The notes below the pieces were generated by a model, which was not told the DNA's origin, did no database searches, and was given only the letters and a program-made list of their open reading frames with translations. From an uncultured Selenomonadaceae bacterium (GTDB taxonomy: Bacteria > Bacillota > Negativicutes > Selenomonadales > Selenomonadaceae), in assembly GCA_958415865.1 (NCBI GenBank), contig CATYZV010000133.1:1-5703 (forward strand): a stretch of DNA of 5,703 nucleotides, written 5' to 3'. Shown piece after piece: positions 1 through 5,662 of this stretch (positions are counted from its first letter, which is position 1; every line of letters begins with the position of its first letter). The position numbers and the translations under genes are program-made.

Positions 1-32
1 GAAATACACTATAAATACACGATATTATTATA

Positions 33-40
33 GAAAGGAA
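33..40 (+). promoter_or_regulatory. Ribosome binding site of manA
   Basis: GAAAGGAA lies 10 bases before the ATG at 51 and supports that start. Upstream AT-rich sequence contains TATAAA (10-15) and TATTAT (23-28), either of which could be a -10 box, but the window begins too close to see a -35 box, so no promoter is called. Confidence 0.65.
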
Positions 41-50
41 CTAAAACATT

Positions 51-1016
51 ATGCTTTATCCGTTAAAACTTCAGGCTGCATTTAAGGATTATCTCTGGGG
101 AGGCACTCGCCTGCGCGATGAGTTTAATAAAAAAACAGATCTCGATCCCGTGGCTGAAAGCTGGGAACTCTCCTGCCATCATGATGGTCTTAGCACAATT
201 GCCAACGGAAAATATGCAGGTATGACGCTGCTCGATTACATCAAGAAAAACGGCCGTCAGGTAATAGGCAGCAAAGCTCCTGCTGACAAGGATTTTCCTA
301 TTTTAATCAAGTTCATTGATGCCAAGCAGAATCTGTCTGTACAGGTGCATCCTGATGATGCTTACGCCAGACTGCATGAAGGTGAATCGGGAAAAACTGA
401 AATGTGGTACGTCATGGATGCTAAACCCGGGGCAAAGCTCATCTACGGATTTACTCATGAAATAAGCCATCAGGAATTTGAAAAACGCATCCGCGACAAT
501 ACTCTGCTCGATGTTTGCAATCAAGTTCCGATTAAAAAAGGAGATGTTTTTTTCATTCAGGCAGGCACACTGCACGCTATCGGTGCAGGTGCATTGATAG
601 CCGAAATTCAGCAAAGCTCCAATTCTACTTACCGTGTCTACGATTACGGACGCATCGGCAAGGACGGAAAGCCCCGCCAGCTGCACATTGAAAAAGCACT
701 TGCTGTAACGAAGCTCCAGCCGCCGACGCATAAAGTCGGGGCGATTGCCAAGCTCTCCTGCTTTGACGACTATAAGCTCAGCGTATTAGCACAATGTGAT
801 TTATTCAGTGTCAGCCACTTCAGCTTGGAAGGTTCCGTCAGCCTCAAAGCAGGCGAAGACAGTTTCCATTCCGTTCTTGTGCTCAGCGGTGAAATGGCTT
901 TGACTTACGGCACGGAAAGTTTCACTGTTGAAAAAGGCGACAGCGTATTTATTCCTGCTAATATGGGCATGTACCGTCTTAACGGCACAGGAGAATTTAT
1001 ACTGACTACACTCTAA
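51..1016 (+). CDS. manA: Mannose-6-phosphate isomerase, class I
   Basis: This is a cytoplasmic enzyme that interconverts mannose 6-phosphate and fructose 6-phosphate, linking mannose use and GDP-mannose supply to glycolysis. The 321-residue length fits the short Firmicutes form (about 315 aa) rather than the ~390-aa enterobacterial one. Cupin-fold metal-site residues are all visible: Gln98 and His100 in QVHPDD, Glu117 in GKTEMWY, and His175 in AGTLHAIGAG. The conserved EIQQSSNSTYRVYDYGR stretch (185-201) carries the family's active-site Arg195. Residues ~245-321 form a second cupin-like domain. ATG at 51 is preceded by GAAAGGAA and begins with the expected YPLKL...WGG N-terminus, so it is the natural start. 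The gene faces the symporter tail to tail, with one base between stop codons and no hairpin terminator visible. I see no truncation or missing residue. Confidence 0.96.
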   Translation: MLYPLKLQAAFKDYLWGGTRLRDEFNKKTDLDPVAESWELSCHHDGLSTIANGKYAGMTLLDYIKKNGRQVIGSKAPADKDFPILIKFIDAKQNLSVQVHPDDAYARLHEGESGKTEMWYVMDAKPGAKLIYGFTHEISHQEFEKRIRDNTLLDVCNQVPIKKGDVFFIQAGTLHAIGAGALIAEIQQSSNSTYRVYDYGRIGKDGKPRQLHIEKALAVTKLQPPTHKVGAIAKLSCFDDYKLSVLAQCDLFSVSHFSLEGSVSLKAGEDSFHSVLVLSGEMALTYGTESFTVEKGDSVFIPANMGMYRLNGTGEFILTTL

Positions 1017-1017
1017 A

Positions 1018-2439
1018 TTATTTTTTACTTTCTTTGGGACGGACAGCCAGCATGACTGCCATTATAATTATAGTGAGCAGTATTGCAGTGGATTGTCCGT
1101 TCAATATCCAAATACCTTTATTATCATTGAATATCTGCAATGATACGGTAACGATCACACCGGCTATAGCTGCGATGATAGCTGAAGCTGAGGAGCTGCG
1201 CTTAGTAAATAATCCGAACAGCAGCGGAGCAGTGATGGAAACTGACATCAGCGCGTAAAATATCGACAGTGCCGAGATGACATTAGGCAGTACGATTGCC
1301 AGCCCGAGGCCGATTATTCCTGCCATGACAGTTACAAGGCGGCCTCCTTTGATCAGTGATTCGTCAGAAGCTGCCGGATTGATGAATGATTTGTAGAGGT
1401 CTTTGGTAAATGATGTTGTTATCATGTAGAGCACAGCATCAGCAGCACTGATTTCAGCTGAAAAAATAGCTGCCAGAGCCAGCGCGGATGCCCAAAACGG
1501 CATACATTCTTTCATGACGTAAGGAAGAGCTAAATCACGCTGCGGCAGATCCGGCGCGATGGCGTAAGCAGCCATGCCCAATACGACAGGTATGCAGGAA
1601 AACAGCAGCATTACCAGCCCGCACAAAGCCGTGCTGATGCGCACAGTGCGCTTATCGCGTGCGCTGTAAACTTTGCCGATTAGTGCCGGAGACAGAAAAA
1701 ATGAGGGCATCAGCATTAAAAAGAATCCCATTATGACTGTACTGCCCAGTCCGTCAAAACTAAAGTAAGCCGTAGTTTTAGCAGTATCGGCCATATTCAT
1801 TGCCACTTTTGCCTGAAGCCCGTCAAAACCTCCGACGAAGCTCAGTACCAGCGGCACTGCAACGATAAAGCCGATGAGCTTTACAGCTGCTTCAATCAAA
1901 TTAGCATAGACAGCAGAGAGAAATCCTCCGGCGCAGAAATACAGCACGACTGCAACAGCAGCAATCAATACACTGGCAGTCTTATCGATGTCTGCTACAA
2001 CAGATAGAATCCAGCCGATACCCATCAGCTGACCGGCAAAAATCGCCAGCGTTCCGATTGCCATCATCAAAGAAATAAGGCCGCGCAGCCATCTGTTATA
2101 CCGGTATTCCAGATAATCACCTAAAGTATAAAAACCGTGAGCTTTTGCCTTTTCCCAGATAGCAGGACCGATGACGAAGGCGAGAATAAACGTACCGACA
2201 GCTGAAGCGATTATCCACCATGCAGCTGAAATGCCCGATACGAAGCCCATGCCGGCGACACCGACAGTAGAGCCTGCCCCGATATTAGGAGCAACGAGCG
2301 TTATGAACAATAAAAACGGAGCCATCTTGCGCCCGCCGACAAAAAAATCATCCGCACCTTTGACGCGGCGCGAAATGAACAATCCCACACCGATTAACAG
2401 CGCAGCATACAACGCGATTATGATCATATACCAGTTCAA
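1018..2439 (-). CDS. Sodium:solute symporter (SSS family), substrate unknown
   Basis: An inner-membrane secondary transporter of the SSS family (PutP/PanF/SGLT; LeuT fold), expected to import a small solute with Na+. With a TTG start at 2437-2439 it is 473 aa, normal for the family, with about 13 hydrophobic helices. Family landmarks in order: FFVGGRKM (32-39) before TM1-like LVAPNIGAGSTVG (48-60), YTLGDYLEYRYN (104-115), AGGFLSAVYANLIEA (170-184), and the TM8-equivalent FSAEISAADAVLYM (326-339) followed by TKDLYK (345-350). The TTG is chosen because GGAGGGA lies 5 bases upstream; the ATG at residue 5 (2425-2427) is too far from it, and longer in-frame extensions run through the control region. 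Aligned ungapped by eye to E. coli PutP, Ser331 matches PutP Ser340 but Ala332 falls at PutP Thr341, a Na2-site ligand. The substrate cannot be read from the sequence. Its neighbours, manA and tadA, give no clue. Confidence 0.92.
   Translation of the reverse strand: MNWYMIIIALYAALLIGVGLFISRRVKGADDFFVGGRKMAPFLLFITLVAPNIGAGSTVGVAGMGFVSGISAAWWIIASAVGTFILAFVIGPAIWEKAKAHGFYTLGDYLEYRYNRWLRGLISLMMAIGTLAIFAGQLMGIGWILSVVADIDKTASVLIAAVAVVLYFCAGGFLSAVYANLIEAAVKLIGFIVAVPLVLSFVGGFDGLQAKVAMNMADTAKTTAYFSFDGLGSTVIMGFFLMLMPSFFLSPALIGKVYSARDKRTVRISTALCGLVMLLFSCIPVVLGMAAYAIAPDLPQRDLALPYVMKECMPFWASALALAAIFSAEISAADAVLYMITTSFTKDLYKSFINPAASDESLIKGGRLVTVMAGIIGLGLAIVLPNVISALSIFYALMSVSITAPLLFGLFTKRSSSASAIIAAIAGVIVTVSLQIFNDNKGIWILNGQSTAILLTIIIMAVMLAVRPKESKK
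1346..1400 (+). repeat. Internal copy of 55-bp exact direct repeat
   Basis: These 55 bases, part of the symporter gene (antisense to it), are identical to the last 55 bases of the window (5649-5703). Identity breaks at the left edge (T at 1345 versus G at 5648) and on the right is limited only by the end of the window. This copy is in an intact reading frame, so it is the native one. Confidence 0.97.
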
Positions 2440-2444
2440 AAAAA

Positions 2445-2451
2445 TCCCTCC
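2445..2451 (-). promoter_or_regulatory. Ribosome binding site of symporter, fixing a TTG start
   Basis: Read on the minus strand this is GGAGGGA, five T/A-rich bases before the TTG at 2439-2437. It is the only strong Shine-Dalgarno sequence near this gene and decides for TTG over the in-frame ATG twelve bases further in. Confidence 0.85.
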
Positions 2452-2460
2452 ATTAATCAA

Positions 2461-2489
2461 TTGACGATCAATATCTACTATATTAATAT
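2461..2489 (+). promoter_or_regulatory. Candidate promoter for tadA
   Basis: TTGACG (2461-2466) is a close match to the -35 consensus. After 17 bases it is followed by TAATAT (2484-2489), a weaker -10 match (4 of 6). The start of transcription would be near 2496, giving a leader of roughly 65 bases. The -10 lies inside a 14-bp palindrome (2478-2491), so a repressor could act there. A minus-strand promoter for the symporter must share this 121-bp gap, but I could not pick one convincingly. Confidence 0.42.
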
Positions 2490-2491
2490 AG
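2478..2491. promoter_or_regulatory. 14-bp perfect palindrome in divergent control region
   Basis: CTATATTAATATAG reads the same on both strands. With one extra base on the left it extends outward through TATCT/AGATA, giving an imperfect inverted repeat over about 2471-2496. It overlaps the likely tadA -10 box and lies about 40 bases upstream of the symporter start. It may be an operator, but AT-rich promoter DNA gives such palindromes easily. Confidence 0.4.
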
Positions 2492-2500
2492 ATATCATAC

Positions 2501-2518
2501 TTTGCAGCTAAATGCAAA
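2501..2518. promoter_or_regulatory. TTTGCA-N6-TGCAAA inverted repeat
   Basis: Two perfect 6-base arms (2501-2506 and 2513-2518) face each other across a 6-base spacer, the geometry of a dimeric regulator half-site pair. The site lies just downstream of the candidate tadA promoter and upstream of the symporter. The regulator is not identifiable. Confidence 0.33.
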
Positions 2519-2547
2519 CAGCACAATTTGTCGCCTTATTTATTAAT

Positions 2548-2554
2548 GAAAGGA
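2548..2554 (+). promoter_or_regulatory. Ribosome binding site of tadA, deciding its start
   Basis: GAAAGGA lies 6 bases before the ATG at 2561. Two earlier in-frame starts (TTG at 2528, ATG at 2546) have no such site ahead of them, so the protein should begin MDIEIVHND. Confidence 0.75.
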
Positions 2555-2560
2555 TTTGTA

Positions 2561-3031
2561 ATGGATATAGAGATTGTTCACAACGATACCGAAGGTATGG
2601 AGGCTGCACTGGCAGAGGCTAAAAAAGCATTTGCCATACATGAAGTGCCCATCGGAGCAGTCATTTGCGATAGCAGCGGCAAAATCATCGCACGGGGCTA
2701 CAATCTGCGCGAAACTCAATATGATGCTACAGCACATGCTGAAGTAGTAGCAGTGCGCCAGGCGTGCCAAAAAGTGCGCAACTGGCGTTTATCCGGCATG
2801 ACTATCTATGTAACAGTAGAGCCGTGTCCGATGTGCGCCGGGGCACTCTTCATGAGCCGTATCAGCCGCTTGGTCTACGGCGTGCCCGACTGGCGTGCCG
2901 GAGCCTGCGAGTCGATGTTCAACGTCGTAGAAAATCCTTGGCTGGTCTATCAGATGGAAGTTAAATCCGGCGTGCTAGAAGATGAGTGCAGCAGTATTAT
3001 GAAACAGTATTTTAAACGGCTAAGACGATAA
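2561..3031 (+). CDS. tadA: tRNA-specific adenosine deaminase TadA
   Basis: A zinc-dependent cytoplasmic deaminase that converts adenosine 34 to inosine in the tRNA-Arg(ACG) anticodon, allowing it to read CGU, CGC and CGA. The 156 residues match the family length. The catalytic signature is complete: His59 and Glu61 in TAHAEVVAV (zinc ligand and proton shuttle), then Cys89 and Cys92 in PCPMCAGAL (zinc ligands). The N-terminus A-x-x-EVPIGAVI (~25-35) and NWRLSGMTIYVTVEP before the PCxxC are typical of TadA rather than cytidine or guanine deaminases. The usual D-P-K-x-GA segment after the zinc site reads PDWRAGACES (109-118), a mild divergence. The start is ATG 2561, set by the RBS. It is a single-gene unit: divergent from the symporter and closed by a strong terminator that overlaps its stop codon. 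Confidence 0.93.
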   Translation: MDIEIVHNDTEGMEAALAEAKKAFAIHEVPIGAVICDSSGKIIARGYNLRETQYDATAHAEVVAVRQACQKVRNWRLSGMTIYVTVEPCPMCAGALFMSRISRLVYGVPDWRAGACESMFNVVENPWLVYQMEVKSGVLEDECSSIMKQYFKRLRR

Positions 3032-3069
3032 AAAACGGTATCTATCAATACAGATAGATACCGTTTTTT
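3030..3069. terminator. Bidirectional rho-independent terminator
   Basis: A perfect 17-bp inverted repeat (3030-3046 and 3053-3069) with a 6-base loop (AATACA). The arms start with six A and end with six T, so on each strand the GC-containing stem CGGTATCTATC is followed by a U run. It serves tadA from the left and the minus-strand gene from the right, and its outer bases overlap both TAA stop codons (3029-3031 and 3070-3068). Confidence 0.95.
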
Positions 3070-3718
3070 AGTCTATCAGGGTCAAATTGTCTTTTAACTG
3101 TGTAACTTCCGTATTGATATCGAGTATGATCGGACCTTCTAATGTATAAATGCGATTGAGGTTATTGACGATATACTGCTTGTCGAGACCATCCTCATTG
3201 CCTTGGCTGATCACAGATATACTCTGGCGCGTCGTTTCATTTATTTTGTAGCTGTAAACACGCGTCTTTTCTAATATATTATAAGCCAGTGTATAATTCT
3301 TTTGAGATAATTCACTAGGCGGCAGAAGCTCCTGCAAGCCCTGATCGTATTTAGCCGTATTGTTGTAGAGCGTATTTAGGCGTTCCTGCGCTTCAGGCGC
3401 ACTCAATGTACCGTCTTCATACTCGCCGATGATCTTGTGGTACGCAGAGCAGTATCGGTCGAGCTGAGTAACTATCTGCTTATAGTCGTTGTACCAAGTG
3501 ATAAAATAAGGCTGTTCATTTAATATAGCCAGACGCTGTTCTTCCGACAGCTGAGCAGGACGCGCCGGTGTGAGCCAAGAAAGAGCAGCGGCAACAGAGC
3601 ATAGCAGTATTATACCGGTGGGAATTATATAGCTGCGCCTGCGCGGATATTTTCTATCTGCAAGATAGCTGACAGCGATGATCAGCACCATAACTATAGC
3701 AGCTGCAAAATATATCAT
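3068..3718 (-). CDS. Hypothetical two-TM membrane-anchored protein
   Basis: I do not recognise a family. The 216-residue protein starts with two hydrophobic helices (about 2-20 and 30-50) joined by a short, strongly basic loop (DRKYPRRR, 21-28). By the positive-inside rule the loop is cytoplasmic, so both ends lie outside the cytoplasm. The rest (51-216) is soluble, charged and Tyr/Gln/Leu rich, with long helix-like stretches and a PP turn at 133-134. This suggests an extracytoplasmic helical bundle, without catalytic motifs, and with a single cysteine at 90. The start is ATG 3718-3716, since GGAGGT lies 6 bases upstream; an in-frame ATG seven codons earlier has no RBS. It is divergent from the ABC transporter across 130 bp and convergent with tadA. 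A role in the envelope is plausible; anything more specific would be a guess. Confidence 0.8.
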   Translation of the reverse strand: MIYFAAAIVMVLIIAVSYLADRKYPRRRSYIIPTGIILLCSVAAALSWLTPARPAQLSEEQRLAILNEQPYFITWYNDYKQIVTQLDRYCSAYHKIIGEYEDGTLSAPEAQERLNTLYNNTAKYDQGLQELLPPSELSQKNYTLAYNILEKTRVYSYKINETTRQSISVISQGNEDGLDKQYIVNNLNRIYTLEGPIILDINTEVTQLKDNLTLID

Positions 3719-3724
3719 GAAAAG

Positions 3725-3730
3725 ACCTCC
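3725..3730 (-). promoter_or_regulatory. Ribosome binding site of the two-TM protein
   Basis: Minus-strand GGAGGT, 6 bases before the ATG at 3718. It fixes the start at MIYFAAA and excludes the longer form beginning at 3739, whose extra seven codons would cover this very site. Confidence 0.85.
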
Positions 3731-3799
3731 AAAATTCAATAAATTGTAGTCAGAATATATTTTACCATATTTTATCTATGATATGTTTTGATTTTCATA

Positions 3800-3805
3800 T
3801 ATAAT
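3800..3805 (+). promoter_or_regulatory. Candidate -10 box for the ABC transporter
   Basis: A consensus TATAAT, with no good -35 hexamer at 16-18 bases upstream (TATGAT or similar), so the promoter may be weak or need an activator. Transcription would start near 3812, giving a leader of about 37 bases that contains the Fur-like inverted repeat at 3819-3831. The 9-mer TATCTATGA occurs on both sides of it (3773-3781 and 3812-3820). Confidence 0.42.
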
Positions 3806-3818
3806 AGTAGCTATCTAT

Positions 3819-3831
3819 GAAAATGATTTTC
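3819..3831. promoter_or_regulatory. Fur-type 6-1-6 inverted repeat (candidate operator)
   Basis: GAAAAT-G-ATTTTC is a perfect 6-1-6 inverted repeat. It differs from the classical Fur F-x-R unit (GATAAT-N-ATTATC) by one symmetrical substitution per arm. It sits between the -10 box and the RBS, where a bound repressor would block the ABC transporter. Family members Fur, PerR and Zur bind similar sites, so the metal, if any, cannot be named. One AT-rich match is weak evidence. Confidence 0.33.
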
Positions 3832-3832
3832 T

Positions 3833-3838
3833 GAGGAG
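3833..3838 (+). promoter_or_regulatory. Ribosome binding site of ABC transporter, supporting a GTG start
   Basis: GAGGAG, 10 bases before the GTG at 3849. A nearer ATG at 3839 is out of frame and meets a stop after seven codons. The next in-frame ATG (3867) is too distant from the site. Confidence 0.75.
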
Positions 3839-3848
3839 ATGATTCGGC

Positions 3849-5561
3849 GTGCCGTCGTATAAAATAATGTACTATCTAAAAGGATTTAAAATTCTCGCCC
3901 GAAGCTACTGGGTATCGGATCAAAAATGGAAGGCAGGATTTATATTAGCCATAGTCATTGCAATGAATCTTGCCAGCGTATTTTTAACTGTCCTGCTCAA
4001 TAACTGGTACAAAGAATTTTGGGATGTACTACAGGCGTATCAATTTGATTCATTCTGGCCGCTCGTCGGTCAATTTTCACTAATTGCGTTTTTGTACATA
4101 TCCATCGGTGTGTATTCAGTCTATCTTCAGCAAATGCTCCAGATAAAGTGGCGGCAGTGGATGACTGAACGATATCTGGACGATTGGATGCACGGCAGAG
4201 TCTATTACAAGCTGAAACTATCCGGCAACGACATGGACAACCCTGACCAGCGTATTGCCGAAGATATCAATCAATTTGTAACCTTGACGCTTAGCCTCAG
4301 CATCGGTCTTTTGCGCCAGCTAATCTCGCTTGCCGCTTTCGTCGTAATCCTATGGAACCTTTCCGGCATCATCACCGTCCCTATCGGCAGTCATGAATTT
4401 ACAATTTACGGCTATATGGTCTGGATATCGCTGATTTATTCTGTCATCGGCACGTATCTGACGCATAAAGTCGGACGCAAGCTCATCAACCTTAATTATG
4501 ACCAGCAGCGTTTTGAAGCAGATTTTCGTTTCTCCATGATGCGAGTGCGCGAAAACAGCGAAAGCATAGCTTTTTATCGAGGAGAACAGCCTGAGCTGCT
4601 CAGTTTTAAGGAAAGATTCTGCCGAGTTGTCAGCAACTTCCGCGATATAATGACCCGCCAAAAACTGCTCAATTCATTCACCGTAGGTTATGCTCAACTC
4701 GCTATAATCATTCCGCTGCTGATGGCTGCACCGCGCTGGTTTGCTCAAGAAGTGCAGGTCGGCTGGATCATGCAGCTTTCCAATGCCTTTGGACAAGTTC
4801 AGACAGCTATGTCCTACTTTGTAGAATCATACGCCAACATCGCGCAGTGGTGTTCTGTCATCCGCCGTCTTTACGGCTTTGACGAACATATTAAAGACTG
4901 CGCACAGCTGCACTCCGATGTGCAGAAAATCACGGCTGAAGACGTGGCATTGAAAGATGTCGATGTGTTCTTGCCGAGCGGCAGTGCTCTGCTCAAAAAC
5001 TGTTCACTCGATATGGCAGATAAGCATAGCCTTATCATCATGGGACCTTCCGGCATAGGCAAATCTACGCTGCTGCGCACGATGGCAGGTATCTGGCCTT
5101 ATGCTAAAGGCACCGTCATACTGCCGAAAGCCGATGAATATTTATTCTTGCCGCAAAAACCGTACCTTCCGCTGGGCAGCCTTCGCCGCAGTATCTTTTA
5201 TCCGCTGATTGAAGACCGCTCTCGCGACAGCGAATTGCAGCAGATCTTACAGCTGTGCCGGATCGGATCATTAACAGACAGCCTCGACAAAATCGATGAC
5301 TGGAGCCGAATCTTATCACTGGGCGAACAGCAGCGTCTTGCCTTTGCCCGCATACTGCTCTACAAGCCCGAATACGTATTTCTCGATGAAGCAACCTCCG
5401 CACTCGATGAACAGCTGGAACACACTATGTACAGCATATTGGCAAAATACCTGCCGCAGACTAAAGTCATCAGCGTCGGACACCGCACTGCGCTATTGGC
5501 TCAGCATGAATACAAGCTTACTTTATCTGCACAAGGAGAATGGAGCATCAACAAATTATGA
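3849..5561 (+). CDS. ABC transporter, fused permease and ATPase (YddA/SbmA/ABCD type)
   Basis: A 570-residue half transporter, presumably a homodimer in the inner membrane. Residues ~1-345 form the membrane domain of the SbmA/BacA-like and peroxisomal ABCD type (ABC_membrane_2), with hydrophobic helices near 30-50, 75-95, 150-172, 185-204 and 278-296. Hallmarks are NPDQRIAEDI (131-140) and the EAA-like RENSESIAFYRGE (234-246). The ATPase follows: Walker A GPSGIGKST (399-407), Q-loop Gln436 in FLPQKPYLP, signature LSLGEQQR (489-496; this family uses LSLGE rather than LSGGQ), Walker B YVFLDE (509-514), D-loop SALD (517-520), and switch His545. All catalytic residues are present. Relatives move peptides, cobalamin or acyl-CoA; the substrate here is unknown. 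The start is GTG 3849, from the RBS at 3833. It overlaps the next gene by ATGA, suggesting translational coupling. Confidence 0.93.
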   Translation: MPSYKIMYYLKGFKILARSYWVSDQKWKAGFILAIVIAMNLASVFLTVLLNNWYKEFWDVLQAYQFDSFWPLVGQFSLIAFLYISIGVYSVYLQQMLQIKWRQWMTERYLDDWMHGRVYYKLKLSGNDMDNPDQRIAEDINQFVTLTLSLSIGLLRQLISLAAFVVILWNLSGIITVPIGSHEFTIYGYMVWISLIYSVIGTYLTHKVGRKLINLNYDQQRFEADFRFSMMRVRENSESIAFYRGEQPELLSFKERFCRVVSNFRDIMTRQKLLNSFTVGYAQLAIIIPLLMAAPRWFAQEVQVGWIMQLSNAFGQVQTAMSYFVESYANIAQWCSVIRRLYGFDEHIKDCAQLHSDVQKITAEDVALKDVDVFLPSGSALLKNCSLDMADKHSLIIMGPSGIGKSTLLRTMAGIWPYAKGTVILPKADEYLFLPQKPYLPLGSLRRSIFYPLIEDRSRDSELQQILQLCRIGSLTDSLDKIDDWSRILSLGEQQRLAFARILLYKPEYVFLDEATSALDEQLEHTMYSILAKYLPQTKVISVGHRTALLAQHEYKLTLSAQGEWSINKL

Positions 5562-5662
5562 ATATGAAAAACAAAGAAATTGAAATAAAATTACGACTGC
5601 TCGATATAAATCAAGCAGAAAAAATAAAACAATACTTTCTTGAAGTAGCCTTTGATCAGTGA
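5558..5662 (+). CDS. CYTH-domain protein, N-terminal fragment cut by junction
   Basis: The ATG at 5558 overlaps the ABC stop codon as ATGA (5558-5561); a second in-frame ATG follows at 5564, and TGGAG (5541-5545) could serve as RBS. The first residues include KEIEIKLRL, with the ExExK signature (Glu7, Glu9, Lys11) that opens the CYTH / triphosphate-tunnel fold, followed by a helix-like stretch (DINQAEKIKQYFLE). Family members hydrolyse thiamine or inorganic triphosphate or are class IV adenylate cyclases; normal length is about 170-220 residues. Only ~30 codons are native. From 5649 the sequence is a copy of symporter DNA, and the in-frame TGA at 5660-5662 lies inside that copy. The gene is therefore truncated by an assembly or rearrangement junction, and I do not believe the stop is real. 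Which reaction it performs cannot be told from this fragment. Confidence 0.65.
   Translation: MNMKNKEIEIKLRLLDINQAEKIKQYFLEVAFDQ

Noticed and set aside
2440..2526. N-terminal extension of the symporter to an in-frame ATG at 2526
   Set aside because: The added residues cross the palindromic promoter region and the GGAGGGA RBS, are not hydrophobic in the family pattern, and leave that RBS unexplained.
2528..2560. Longer tadA starting at TTG 2528 or ATG 2546
   Set aside because: Neither start has a Shine-Dalgarno sequence, while ATG 2561 has GAAAGGA at ideal spacing and gives the usual family length.
5116..5403. Arg/Cys-rich 95-codon open frame on the minus strand inside the ABC gene
   Set aside because: It lies opposite the conserved ATPase motifs, has no RBS, and its composition is what the reverse of a coding frame gives. 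The same applies to the minus-strand frames at 303-731, 2543-2770, 4350-4661 and 4871-5080 and the plus-strand frames at 1034-1258, 2171-2464, 2764-2964 and 5296-5583.
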